Part shown: piece by piece, positions 23,119-31,040 of the stretch
Layout: each line of letters opens with the position of its first letter
How positions within the stretch are numbered: position 1 is the first letter of the stretch
Assembly (NCBI GenBank): GCA_963205385.1
Contig: CAUJKE010000208.1
Span: 1-34,582, forward strand
Direction of reading: 5' to 3'
DNA length: 34,582 bases
DNA from: Planctomycetota bacterium
GTDB taxonomy: Bacteria; Planctomycetota; Planctomycetia; Pirellulales; Pirellulaceae
Made by a program: the position numbers and the translations under genes
Notes under the pieces: generated by a model
What the model was told of the DNA's origin: nothing
Databases searched by the model: none
What the model saw: the letters and a program-made list of their open reading frames with translations, nothing else

Positions 23119-23227
23119 GGTGAGATTTTCCTGAACCGGGCGGCGGGAGAAATGGCAAGGCTTTTGTTGTAATCGACCGCCTCGCGGATTGCAAAATTTC
23201 GCGCGGGAAATTTTTGGAGGGGTGTTT

Positions 23228-23385
23228 GGGGCGATCGATCAATAAGCTTCCGATTTTCACGCCGGCCAAGAGATCACGACCCCATCCAGCTCGACTGGAT
23301 GGTGAGCGAGTTGGTGAGCTAGTAGCCAGACGCACCAACATCACGACCCCATCGGGCTCGCCCCGATGGTGAAGAAGTCCTGTGG
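23228..23385 (+). repeat. Dispersed palindromic element, locus 2, forward pair
   Basis: Nearly the same as 10825-10982. Hairpin 1 (23282-23302) has stem CCATCCAG/CTGGATGG and loop CTCGA. Hairpin 2 (23349-23369) has stem CCATCGGG/CCCGATGG with loop CTCGC. Flanks GCCGGCCAAGAGATCACGAC and GTGAGCGAGTTGGTGAGCTA are unchanged from locus 1, whereas the first hairpin's stem bases differ on both arms. Confidence 0.8.
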
Positions 23386-23420
23386 GCTACCGGCGCCACG
23401 CGGGGATCTTCAGCCCAGGA

Positions 23421-23530
23421 ACTCATTCACCATCCGCACGAGGCGGATGGGGTCCAAGAAAAACGAAGCGGCAACGCAGTTAGCTCGCCATCTGGTTCAC
23501 CATCCAGACGAGCTGGATGGGGTCCGGGAG
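23421..23530 (-). repeat. Dispersed palindromic element, locus 2, inverted pair
   Basis: Two further hairpins in the opposite orientation. At 23430-23450, the minus strand reads GACCCCATCCGCCTCGTGCG and on, identical to hairpin 1 of locus 1 over 28 bases. At 23500-23520, the stem is CCATCCAG/CTGGATGG with loop CTCGT. The long flanks of the forward pair are absent; only GACCCC and GGTGA remain. Confidence 0.75.
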
Positions 23531-23586
23531 GACGTTCGGGGCCAGCCACAGATCAGCATCCAGATGTCACGCAAATCGCGGCGTTC

Positions 23587-23626
23587 GTATTCCCAAGACC
23601 AGAACGTTATTTACCGGACGCCCCTT
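23587..23626 (+). repeat. Distal module shared by both palindrome loci
   Basis: GTATTC-C-CAAGACCAGAA and following bases to CCGGAC resemble 10989-11028. In locus 1 this module directly follows hairpin 2; in locus 2 about 200 bp, including the inverted hairpin pair, lies between. This suggests an insertion at locus 2 or a deletion at locus 1. Confidence 0.6.
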
Positions 23627-23746
23627 ACCCAGCGATTCACCCCAGACGGTGGAATTTTGCCCTCTCGGGGGCGGGAATGCATCGCGCAACGTGTTTCACA
23701 ACGACGAATTAGCGCCGCAGCCTATCTTCTGCGATGAGACCGCGAC

Positions 23747-24727
23747 TTAGAAACCGCTAAGATCGACGGGTTGGTGGTCGCTGCGATTGCAGAGGCGGTA
23801 GTGGGTGTTGCCGTCGATGGAATAGTTGATGCTATGCACCGAGCCATCGCACATCACCATGTTAAAACCATTGGAGTGCGCGCTGCCGAAGATATTCCAC
23901 GCCGTGGAGCCGTGCCGGTCTTGCTTCGGGAGATTGGATGGACTCCCCCACCGCATCACGTCCCAGTCATGCCCTTGATACATGCTCGTGTTGTCGGCGC
24001 CGTCCTGACCATCGGTGTAGTGGTCCGCGTTGATATACTTTTCGCCGGCCAGGTAAGTATTGGACGAACCATCCTTGACGTGCGCTTTCTTAATCTCGCT
24101 CCGCAAGAAGGAGATGCCGGTGGCCGTATCGCGCCAAAGGGGATTGACCGAGGGTAAGTCGTTGTCGTAGGCCGAGGGATCGTTCACCCCGGTGAAGTTC
24201 TGTGGCTCAGTGCCGCCGTTAATGGCATAGCAACTGCGCGCATGGGACGGCGTATCGTTGGCGTTAAAGGCATTCTTGGGGTTGCCCGAATAAAAAGCCG
24301 TAAACGCCTTGGATTGCCGGCGCGTGGGGCAATTGAACGTGGGGACCGGTGTTTGCGTCATTTGCGCCGTGAGCGCTCGCTTATCACTACCGGCGAGCGG
24401 CAAGTCGTGCAAATTCTGTTGCTCCGTGTACGGCAGAACGTTGTAGATCCAGCCACCTGGCTGATTCTTGCCAAACGCCCGCTCGGGATCGCCGACCCAC
24501 GCCCAACCCCAGCCGTTGGATGGATAATGCCCTTGCGACGCCAAATGGTTGAGCGACGCCAGGCCGATCTGCTTGAGATGGTTCTGGCACTGCAAACGTC
24601 GGGCGGCTTCGCGGGCGGACTGCACGGCGGGAAGCAATAACCCCACCAGAATGCCAATAATCGCAATCACTACGAGCAATTCCACTAGCGTGAATGCATG
24701 CCGTGGCAACGAAGAGTTGTGCCTCAT
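23747..24727 (-). CDS. DUF1559 domain-containing protein with prepilin-type N-terminus
   Basis: A 326-residue protein. A short basic leader ([11 protein letters not shown]) precedes [20 protein letters not shown], a type IV prepilin/pseudopilin cleavage and methylation motif with Glu at position 5 of the mature protein. Then comes the conserved [19 protein letters not shown] segment. The C-terminal half is the DUF1559 domain, ending with the typical [18 protein letters not shown] block. Such proteins occur in many copies in planctomycete genomes and are thought to be exported through a type II/IV-like pseudopilus system; their function is unknown. It is flanked by the palindrome locus and a 447-bp gap. 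Confidence 0.95.
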   Translation of the reverse strand: MRHNSSLPRHAFTLVELLVVIAIIGILVGLLLPAVQSAREAARRLQCQNHLKQIGLASLNHLASQGHYPSNGWGWAWVGDPERAFGKNQPGGWIYNVLPYTEQQNLHDLPLAGSDKRALTAQMTQTPVPTFNCPTRRQSKAFTAFYSGNPKNAFNANDTPSHARSCYAINGGTEPQNFTGVNDPSAYDNDLPSVNPLWRDTATGISFLRSEIKKAHVKDGSSNTYLAGEKYINADHYTDGQDGADNTSMYQGHDWDVMRWGSPSNLPKQDRHGSTAWNIFGSAHSNGFNMVMCDGSVHSINYSIDGNTHYRLCNRSDHQPVDLSGF

Positions 24728-25174
24728 GAACTGTTTCCTTCGCTGACAGAACGCCAGCCATCAAATGAATCGCGGCGATAAGAAGTAGAACTGAATCGTA
24801 AGCGAACGGCGCGAAATTTGCAAAAATTTCAATTTGCCCAAGAGCCTGCGCTCACAATAGCAACGGTCAGCCACGCTCACGTCGTCCGCGACGGCGCGAC
24901 GGCGCGACACGAAGTTGAGGTGTTCATCGGCGCGCATCCCGACCGCCGCCAGCATGCCCAAGGCAAACGGCATCGCTGAGAAGGGAGCATGCATCGGTCG
25001 CATCATCCGCGTGCTGCTGGCGATGGTCGATCCGATGGAAGACCTCATTCTGGTCACAAGAGCAACCAGGATGCAAATCGCCATTTAGTGGCGAACGCCA
25101 GGCAACATGATACGCTGATCGCGGCAAGGTGGGTGGGGGGCCGCGACTGTCAGGCAGGCAAGGGTCGATCCGGC
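24728..25174. other. Intergenic region upstream of the DUF1559 gene
   Basis: About 450 bp. A 107-codon minus-strand frame (24761-25084) is Arg/Met-rich with no domain and no clear ribosome-binding site, so it is not called. No repeat or RNA gene was recognised. Confidence 0.5.
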
Positions 25175-25375
25175 TTACGCGGGATGCGTCGTGTCCGACT
25201 GGGAAGCCGCGCTATCACGCTGGATCGCGTCGTACACTTCCTGGCGGTGAACCGGCACATCCACCGGCGCTTCGATGCCAAGACGAACCTTATCGCCTCG
25301 CACCTCAATCACCGTGATGACGATATTCCCGCCGATGACAATTCGTTCGTCGCGCTTTCGAGAGAGAACTAGCAT
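25175..25375 (-). CDS. csrA: Translational regulator CsrA
   Basis: A 66-residue RNA-binding protein. The N-terminus MLVLSRKRDERIVIGGNIVI contains the essential RNA-contacting residues (Leu4 and the SRK turn); Arg43-Glu45 (HRQEVYDAI) follows in the usual place. CsrA dimers bind GGA motifs near ribosome-binding sites and block or stabilise mRNAs. The start codon is preceded by AAAGGATG, so its own Shine-Dalgarno contains GGA and autoregulation is plausible. In many bacteria CsrA is paired with FliW near flagellar genes; neither is here. The C-terminus (RDSAASQSDTTHPA) is slightly longer than the core fold. Confidence 0.96.
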   Translation of the reverse strand: MLVLSRKRDERIVIGGNIVITVIEVRGDKVRLGIEAPVDVPVHRQEVYDAIQRDSAASQSDTTHPA

Positions 25376-25707
25376 AGAGCATCCTTTGCAACCTTAAGAG
25401 AACAAAACTTCAGCCTGAAGTCCTGGATTCGCTCTAATTCTAGCTCGCGTCAAGAATTGCCAAGGACACTTTCGCACCCACGCGCTTCATGGCCACACTT
25501 ACGGCGGGGGGCGGCGTGCTTGGGTGCAGTTTCAGCGATCTTCACAAGTGCTTGCTGTGAAGCAGTTTGCGATCTGATTTTCAGCGCGGGCGCAAGTTCC
25601 TCCCGGTCCGACGCCCTCTCAAAAAATCTTGAGAATTTTCCCAAAATTTCCGAGTTTGCGACTTGGACACAGGACTTCCCTATTGTGCCAGCATTGCCAG
25701 GCTAGCG
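25376..25707. other. Intergenic region between the PhyH gene and csrA
   Basis: About 330 bp holding the csrA leader hairpin and a possible TAGAAT -10 box. The AT-rich stretch at 25610-25660 contains short runs of T and A. A 64-codon minus-strand frame (25450-25644) from a TTG is not supported by a ribosome-binding site or a domain. Confidence 0.45.
25407..25421 (-). promoter_or_regulatory. Hairpin in the csrA leader
   Basis: On the minus strand, ACTTCA-GGC-TGAAGT is followed by TTTGTT, 31 bases before the csrA ATG, with GGA immediately before the stem. It could be a weak attenuator or a CsrA-binding stem. A TAGAAT box (25442-25437) lies just upstream. Confidence 0.4.
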
Positions 25708-26604
25708 TCAGCCGGAGGGTTGGTTGGTCGCCTCCGGGTCGAAGAGCAAGGGGAAGAACTGCCCCTCCATCGGCTCGCCCGGCGCGATTGGAGGGACGCC
25801 TTGCAGCAAGGTTTCGCTGCTGGCGGATTGGACGCCGTTGCGGAACACATTGACGACCGCCGCCCGGCGCGGCTGGGAGGTGCGGTTCTCGAACGAGCCA
25901 TGCACCATCAGCGGGTGATGGAACGAACACTCGCCCGCCTTGAGTTCCACCGCGACGGGATGATTGAACTGCTCCCACTGCTGATCGTCGAGCACATCGC
26001 GGATCGCCTCCATGTCGCCTGCCAAACCGGTGATTGGGAGCAGGCTCCAGCGGTGACTTCCGGGGACGTAATGCACGCAGCCGTTGGCGCGCGTGCTGTC
26101 GTCCAGGCCGATCCAGCAGGTTAGGTGGGCCATCGGCTGGGTACGCGTCCAGTACGAATAATCCTGATGCCACGCGACGACGCCGCCATGTTGGGCCGGC
26201 TTGCAGAATAGTTGGTCGTGCCAAAAGCGGACCGCGCCCCCGAGCAACTGACTAGCCGCCACGGTAAACGCCGGATGCCACAACAGGTCGTGAAAGCCCG
26301 GTGTGATCCGCCACGCGCCGAGCGCGTGAAACAACACCTTCTCCGGATTTGGCGATTCGTTGGTGTGATACTCGTACCACAACTCGTGGCCAGGGTGATC
26401 CGGCTTGAACAGCGGTTCGAGCTCTTGCCGCAACTGCTGGATTTGGTCGTCGTCAAGAATCCGCACCCCGGCGAGATAGCCGTGCTCCTCATAAAAGGCG
26501 ACTTGCTCCGGGCTGAGTCGATACCGCTCCCACTCAGCGGCCGACTGCGGCCACTTGAGAAAGCTGCTTACAGGCTCGTGGCGGGTCGAAAGGTCGAGCG
26601 ACAT
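25708..26604 (-). CDS. Phytanoyl-CoA dioxygenase (PhyH) family protein
   Basis: A 298-residue Fe(II)/2-oxoglutarate-dependent oxygenase. The double-stranded beta-helix signature is complete: His146-x-Asp148 in WHQDYSYW, distal His235 in [11 protein letters not shown], and the following Arg that binds 2-oxoglutarate. Other family marks are [13 protein letters not shown] and GECSFHHPL. Members hydroxylate varied small molecules (phytanoyl-CoA, ectoine, natural products); planctomycetes carry many with unknown substrates. No signal peptide is present. A divergent promoter region with TATAAT on the minus strand (26652-26647) separates it from the exported esterase gene. Confidence 0.95.
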   Translation of the reverse strand: MSLDLSTRHEPVSSFLKWPQSAAEWERYRLSPEQVAFYEEHGYLAGVRILDDDQIQQLRQELEPLFKPDHPGHELWYEYHTNESPNPEKVLFHALGAWRITPGFHDLLWHPAFTVAASQLLGGAVRFWHDQLFCKPAQHGGVVAWHQDYSYWTRTQPMAHLTCWIGLDDSTRANGCVHYVPGSHRWSLLPITGLAGDMEAIRDVLDDQQWEQFNHPVAVELKAGECSFHHPLMVHGSFENRTSQPRRAAVVNVFRNGVQSASSETLLQGVPPIAPGEPMEGQFFPLLFDPEATNQPSG

Positions 26605-26646
26605 AGCGGGCGTGGTCCGTGGGAAGTGAGGCGAGTTTGCGGAGCT

Positions 26647-26710
26647 ATTATAACGACAAACGGCGCGCCGCTAAAGCAGCTTGCGCGCTGCCCTCAGAAT
26701 CCTCTATAAT
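26647..26710. promoter_or_regulatory. Divergent promoter region with two TATAAT boxes
   Basis: Minus strand: TATAAT at 26652-26647, 43 bases upstream of the PhyH ATG. Plus strand: TATAAT at 26705-26710, with TTGCGC 18 bases upstream (26681), leading to the esterase gene start at 26769. The -10 boxes are perfect; the -35 boxes are weak. Confidence 0.5.
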
Positions 26711-26768
26711 CAACGCGTTGATTCTGGTTGTCCGGTTGTATCATTTGCATCTCTTTGGAGCCACCTTC

Positions 26769-27650
26769 ATGAATGTTCGCCCCCTGCTGCTCGGCATCGC
26801 CTTCGCGCTCTGCTGTTCCCACGTTGTGTTGGCTGCGGAACCCAAGACTGAACTGCTCTGGCCAGACGGCGCGCCGGGCGCGACCGGGGACGAACCGAAA
26901 GACAAGCCGCAACTCATCATGTATCTGCCCGAGAAACCCAACGGCTGCGCGATTGTCGTGACGCCCGGCGGCGGCTACGGGGGGTTGGCGATGGGACATG
27001 AAGGGCACGAAATTGGCCAGTGGCTGAACTCGCTCGGCATCACCGCCTTCATCTGCGATTATCGCCACCGCAACAAAGGCTACGGCCATCCCGCACCGCT
27101 GCAAGATGCACAACGGGCCATTCGCACCGCTCGCGCGCGGGCGGAGGAGTTTCACCTCGATCCTCAGAAGATCGGCATTCTCGGATTTTCCGCCGGTGGG
27201 CATTTGGCATCCACTGCGGCGACGCATTTCGACAGCGGCAAACCAGACGCCGCCGACCCCATCGAGCGCGTCAGTTCGCGTCCAGACTTCGCGGTGCTCT
27301 GCTATCCGGTGATTGCGTTCAATAAGGAATACACGCATCGCGGCTCGCAGCAGAATCTCATCGGTCAAGACGCTTCGCCGGAACTCGCCGCCAGCCTGTC
27401 GAACGAACAGCAAGTAACCGACAAGACGCCTCCGTGCTTTCTCTGGCATACCAACGAGGACAACGGCGTGCCGGCGGAAAACAGCGTCTACTTCTATCTC
27501 GCGCTGCGCAAGCACAAAGTTCCCGCGGAACTGCACATCTACGAAAAAGGACCGCACGGCATAGGCCTGGGCAAAAAGTTTCCCGGCGCCGATCAATGGC
27601 CCACCGCGTGTGAACTGTGGCTTAAGAATCGCGGTTATATTCCCCAGTAG
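26769..27650 (+). CDS. Exported alpha/beta hydrolase (acetylxylan esterase/xylanase B-like)
   Basis: A 293-residue protein with a signal peptide (LLLGIAFALCCSHVVLAAEP). The alpha/beta-hydrolase fold shows the oxyanion region VVTPGGGYGGLA and the nucleophile elbow GILGFSAGGHLAS (Gly-Phe-Ser-Ala-Gly). A late Asp appears in TNEDNGVPAENSVYFYLAL and the catalytic His in YEKGPHGIGLG. Exported hydrolases of this pattern are commonly annotated as xylanase B or acetyl esterases that remove ester groups from plant or algal polysaccharides. The substrate is inferred. The ATG at 26769 has GGAG nine bases upstream; longer in-frame starts would place the signal peptide internally. Confidence 0.88.
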   Translation: MNVRPLLLGIAFALCCSHVVLAAEPKTELLWPDGAPGATGDEPKDKPQLIMYLPEKPNGCAIVVTPGGGYGGLAMGHEGHEIGQWLNSLGITAFICDYRHRNKGYGHPAPLQDAQRAIRTARARAEEFHLDPQKIGILGFSAGGHLASTAATHFDSGKPDAADPIERVSSRPDFAVLCYPVIAFNKEYTHRGSQQNLIGQDASPELAASLSNEQQVTDKTPPCFLWHTNEDNGVPAENSVYFYLALRKHKVPAELHIYEKGPHGIGLGKKFPGADQWPTACELWLKNRGYIPQ

Positions 27651-27667
27651 CAAGGCATCCACGGAAA

Positions 27668-27693
27668 GCCGCCGAATTGTTCGCAGCGGCGGC
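27668..27693 (+). terminator. Possible terminator hairpin after the esterase gene
   Basis: GCCGCCG - 12 bases - CGGCGGC, 17 bases after the esterase stop. A 7-bp GC-only stem without a U-tract. Confidence 0.35.
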
Positions 27694-27854
27694 CGGTTGC
27701 CGTCTGAAGCTCGAAAAAATGGCGGCAGACTCGTTACGACCCGCGCCAGCGGTTGCCCTGGGGCGCCGCGGCCGACGTTTGCGGCGTAGAGTATTCAGTG
27801 GGAAAATCTCCTCGGAATTGTCCCGCTGCTTTCGGATGCAGGCGAGGTCGGAAC

Positions 27855-28646
27855 ATGATTCAGACAGGGCTGGACGCGCTCATCACCTACAATCCCTGGA
27901 CGCTCGTCGCCACGACGACGCTCGGGGAGGCGGTGCGCCTGCTCGACGAGACCGGCATCGGGCAGTGGCCGGTGGTCGATGACGATGGCCGGTGGCTCGG
28001 GTCGCTCGATACGGAACTCGTCGTCTCCGCGCTCGGTGACCGGGCGCTGTGCGACGCCCCGGTGTCGGAGTTCATGCACCGTGATGAGCCGCCGGTGAAT
28101 CTGGGAACCAGTCCCCGCGACGCGCTGCAGCGCATGCGCGCTCCGCAGCCCAGGTTCTTGGCGGTGGTCGATGGCGAGCGGGTAGTCGGCACCCTCTCCC
28201 CCGCCGATTTCGTCCGCGAACTCTCCTACGGAGAGAATCCGGTCGCGCGCGAACTGATCATCGACCACATGCAAACACACCTCGATCCGCTCGACACCGA
28301 ACAGACCGTGGACGAAGCCTTGGCCTGCTTGAACGGTCGTCAAAAAGATTACGCGGCGGTCGCCCAAGGGGATTTTCCATTTGGCGCCGTATCACGCGCG
28401 GCGCTCTTTCAAGCCCGCGGCCGCGCCTTGGCCCGCCAACTGCGCGGCGAAACCAGTCCCGCGCGCACGCTCGGACAGATCCTCCACCGCGCGCCGACCA
28501 CGCCCCCGGGGCGCACGCTCGGCGAAGCCGCCAGCCTCATGGTCGAGCACGACGTTGACGCACTCGCTGTCGCCAATCAAGCAGCGCACTTGCTTGGCAT
28601 CGTCACGGAGGATCAAATAGTACAAGCCCTCCTCGCCGCCGACTAA
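27855..28646 (+). CDS. Stand-alone protein with four CBS motifs (two Bateman modules)
   Basis: A 263-residue cytoplasmic protein made only of CBS repeats. The four units are near residues 15-60 (VATTTLGEAV to LGSLDTELVV), 77-120 (VNLGTSPRDALQRM to VGTLSPADFV), 142-185 (DTEQTVDEALACL to FGAVSRAALF) and 212-258 (GRTLGEAASLMVEHDV to LGIVTEDQIV). CBS pairs bind adenine nucleotides or S-adenosylmethionine and sense energy state; a protein with no attached enzyme is likely a regulatory adaptor. The ATG at 27855 follows GAGGT at 27844; an in-frame start at 27753 adds sequence with no CBS similarity. It lies about 200 bp after the esterase gene and 105 bp before the glycosylase gene. Confidence 0.85.
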   Translation: MIQTGLDALITYNPWTLVATTTLGEAVRLLDETGIGQWPVVDDDGRWLGSLDTELVVSALGDRALCDAPVSEFMHRDEPPVNLGTSPRDALQRMRAPQPRFLAVVDGERVVGTLSPADFVRELSYGENPVARELIIDHMQTHLDPLDTEQTVDEALACLNGRQKDYAAVAQGDFPFGAVSRAALFQARGRALARQLRGETSPARTLGQILHRAPTTPPGRTLGEAASLMVEHDVDALAVANQAAHLLGIVTEDQIVQALLAAD

Positions 28647-28751
28647 CCCCAACGCGCTAGCGCGGGACTGCGGCCTCTCCCATCCACGCCTGCTGCGCGA
28701 GCTTCGCGCGCACGGCGCATCCGCTCACCTCTTTCTTCCGCAACTCCGCTT

Positions 28752-29441
28752 ATGCCGCGCAAGGATACTTGGACGTCCCTCAACGATCGCATCGTCGCCT
28801 GCGCGGCGTGTCCCCGCTTGCGTGAATACTGCGCACAAATTGGCCAGGAGAAGCGCAAGGCGTATCTGGATTGGGACTATTGGGCCCGCCCTGTGCCGAA
28901 CTTAGGCGATCCGCGCGCGCGGCTCTTGATCGTCGGGCTCGCGCCGGCCGCTCACGGCGCCAATCGCACCGGGCGAATGTTCACCGGGGACCGCAGCGGC
29001 GATTGGCTCTTCCGCGCGCTGCACAAAGCAGGCTTCGCGAACCAACCGACGGCCGAGCACGCCAGCGACGGGCTGAAACTGTTCGACTGCGCGATCACCG
29101 CGACGTGCCACTGCGCGCCGCCGGGTAACAAGCCCACGCCGGCGGAAATTGCGAACTGCGAACCGTGGTTTTCAAAAACGTTCCAGCTTGTTCCGGCCGT
29201 GGTGTATCTCGCCTTGGGGCAGATCGGCTTTCGTACGCTATGCCGGGCTTTGCGCCAGCAGGGGGCGCTCGCCGGCAAGTTGCCGAAGTTCGCCCACGGC
29301 GTGGAAGTTCCGCTCACCGAGGGCCGCTGGCTGTTGGGCAGCTATCACCCCAGCCAGCAAAACACGTTCACCGGCGTCCTGACTGAGCCGATGTTCGACG
29401 CCATCTTTAGCCGCGTGCAAAGCCTGCTCGCGGCCGACTGA
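28752..29441 (+). CDS. Uracil-DNA glycosylase family protein, family 5 (UdgB)-like
   Basis: A 229-residue iron-sulphur glycosylase. Cys17 and Cys20 (CAAC), Cys121 ([12 protein letters not shown]) and Cys136 are spaced as the [4Fe-4S] ligands of family 4/5 enzymes. Motif 1 is [14 protein letters not shown] (62-75); the family 5 form has Ala where family 4 has Glu in GEAPG. The DNA-contact motif SYHPSQQN (197-204) is present. The enzyme excises uracil, and in family 5 also hydroxymethyluracil or hypoxanthine, to start base-excision repair. It converges tail-to-tail with the FG-GAP gene, six bases apart. Confidence 0.92.
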   Translation: MPRKDTWTSLNDRIVACAACPRLREYCAQIGQEKRKAYLDWDYWARPVPNLGDPRARLLIVGLAPAAHGANRTGRMFTGDRSGDWLFRALHKAGFANQPTAEHASDGLKLFDCAITATCHCAPPGNKPTPAEIANCEPWFSKTFQLVPAVVYLALGQIGFRTLCRALRQQGALAGKLPKFAHGVEVPLTEGRWLLGSYHPSQQNTFTGVLTEPMFDAIFSRVQSLLAAD

Positions 29442-29447
29442 GGCAGG

Positions 29448-30653
29448 CTACTCGCGCACTTGCTCGAAGTAGAAGGTTCCCTTTTTGTTCGAGATCACGA
29501 TGTCCAGCAGTTGGTCGCCGTTGACGTCGGCGACTTCGAACTGCGTGCCGACGCCGCTGTCGTGATCGATCTGATGGCGGGTCCATGACGCCTTGTTCCC
29601 CGCGCGGCTCAACTCGTACCAGTAGAGCACGGCCGGGTTGTTCGGTTCGGGATCGCCGCTGGGGCCATGCGCCCAATGGCGTTTGCCGGTGACCAGGTCC
29701 GGTTCGCCGTCGCCGTTGATATCGGCCAGGCAAACCGCGTGCGTTTGCGAGTAGGTCTTGTCGATTTCATGCTTTTCCCACTGATTGGGCTTCACCTGCT
29801 CGAACCAGTAGACGCCGATTCCGTGCGGGCTACTGGCGAACACGTCATTGTCGCCATCGTTGTCGAAATCGTACACGTACATCTGCGCGGCGCCGCCGCC
29901 GGCATCAAAATTCGCGGGATGCCATTTCCACGGCGACTCGGCAGGATTTTCGGGCGCTTCCCACCAACCTTCCGCAATCAAGATATCATTGCGGCCATCT
30001 TTGTTCACGTCGCCCATCCCCAGACCGTGCGAAAAACGATTCGCGCCCGGCGCGTTCTTTTCGCTCACCGGGAACAGTTTCCAAGGTTCGTTGGCGTCGC
30101 CGGTGGGACGCGCGAAGCCGACGCGCTTTTCCGGACCATCGGTTTGCGCCGGGTCAGGCGACCAGGCGAACAGCAGTTCCGGCGACTTGTCGTTGTCCAT
30201 ATCGACGAGTTGCGGGCTCTCGTTGTTGGTCACGCGCGCCAGCTCGTGCTGCGGCCACAACTTGCCGGGTTCTTTCGGGTTCTCCATCCACCAGGTGTAA
30301 CTCCCCGGAAAATCGACAATGATCACATCCGTCCAGCCATCCTTGTTCGCATCCCAGGCAAACGTTTGAAACGAATGGCTATAGCCGTGCGGATCATGCT
30401 CCGGCGCCTTTTCCACCATCGAGTGCATCTTCCAATCGGGCGCCTCATACCAGACATACCCCGCGGCGATATCCTGCTTGCCGTCCTTGTTGAAGTCGCC
30501 CACCGCCACCCCTTCGCTCCGAAAGACCGGGTCGATGTGCGTCTTCTTGAAGGAAATCTTTTCGCCCTCGGCGGCGCGGGCCCCGTTTTGGAAGAGTGCG
30601 AAGCTGGCGGAGATCGCAAGCAGGCAGGTAACGATGAACCAATGACGAGCCAC
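29448..30653 (-). CDS. Exported FG-GAP/VCBS repeat beta-propeller protein
   Basis: A 401-residue protein with a signal peptide (FIVTCLLAISASFALFQNGARAAEG). Seven calcium-binding-like FG-GAP repeats are readable: VGDFNKDGKQDIAAG, AWDANKDGWTDVIIV, LVDMDNDKSPELLFA, MGDVNKDGRNDILIA, VYDFDNDGDNDVFAS, LADINGDGEPDLVTG and VADVNGDQLLDIVIS. Together they would form a seven-bladed propeller with integrin-like Asp-rich loops. The start is taken as GTG at 30653 because AAGGAG lies just upstream and the signal peptide begins there; the in-frame extension to 30956 would bury the signal. Such proteins are abundant in planctomycetes; ligand unknown. Divergent from the Gfo/Idh/MocA gene. Confidence 0.9.
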   Translation of the reverse strand: MARHWFIVTCLLAISASFALFQNGARAAEGEKISFKKTHIDPVFRSEGVAVGDFNKDGKQDIAAGYVWYEAPDWKMHSMVEKAPEHDPHGYSHSFQTFAWDANKDGWTDVIIVDFPGSYTWWMENPKEPGKLWPQHELARVTNNESPQLVDMDNDKSPELLFAWSPDPAQTDGPEKRVGFARPTGDANEPWKLFPVSEKNAPGANRFSHGLGMGDVNKDGRNDILIAEGWWEAPENPAESPWKWHPANFDAGGGAAQMYVYDFDNDGDNDVFASSPHGIGVYWFEQVKPNQWEKHEIDKTYSQTHAVCLADINGDGEPDLVTGKRHWAHGPSGDPEPNNPAVLYWYELSRAGNKASWTRHQIDHDSGVGTQFEVADVNGDQLLDIVISNKKGTFYFEQVRE

Positions 30654-31040
30654 AGGATGCTCCTTGTCGCGGTGGGATGGCAGGGAAAGTTTGGTTGGCG
30701 GAACCTGTAAATTGTAAACCAGCCCCGCCGCAATTGCAGCCATGTATTGGCCAAATAAAGCCGCCGCGGACTGACAACGGGGCCGAATTCCTCCAGAGCT
30801 TGGAAATAGCGGGCGAAATTGCGCTGGGGCGCAACCGAATCCTGGGCGACGTGGCTTACCGCTGGTTTTGCCATTTTTTGCCGGCACAAGTTCAATCGCC
30901 CGCCCGTTTCGAGTATCGTTGACAGTAGGACGGTCATGAAAAGCGCGCTCCGTCAACGTGGCCAGGCAACTTCGCCCTCCGGCAAACCACTTTCAACCAA
31001 GAATCGCCTCCCCTCGATTTTCTCCACAAGGAAATTACCC
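30654..31040. other. Divergent intergenic region
   Basis: About 390 bp between the FG-GAP and oxidoreductase genes. A minus-strand TACAAT (30716-30711) may be the -10 of the FG-GAP gene. A perfect TTGACA at 30919 on the plus strand has no matching -10. AAGGAAA at 31028 serves the oxidoreductase. No gene was recognised. Confidence 0.35.

Larger units (their letters stand above)
23119..23746. other. Intergenic region containing palindrome-repeat locus 2
   Basis: About 630 bp with no convincing gene between two minus-strand genes. Most of it is occupied by the dispersed hairpin element and an inverted pair of the same hairpins. A 123-codon plus-strand frame (23366-23737) lies wholly in the repeats and has no recognisable domain. 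Confidence 0.6.

Noticed and set aside
23421-23530. Possible CRISPR-like repeats
   Set aside because: Only a few units, irregular spacing, opposite orientations and variable stems; no cas genes. They are palindromic elements, not an array.
24761-25084. A 107-codon minus-strand ORF between the DUF1559 gene and csrA
   Set aside because: No ribosome-binding site, no domain, and an Arg/Met-rich composition typical of a chance frame.
27775-27854. A cobalamin-riboswitch-like leader before the CBS gene
   Set aside because: Some GGGAAA and CCCGC pieces look suggestive, but the B12-box and GCCACTG core are absent.
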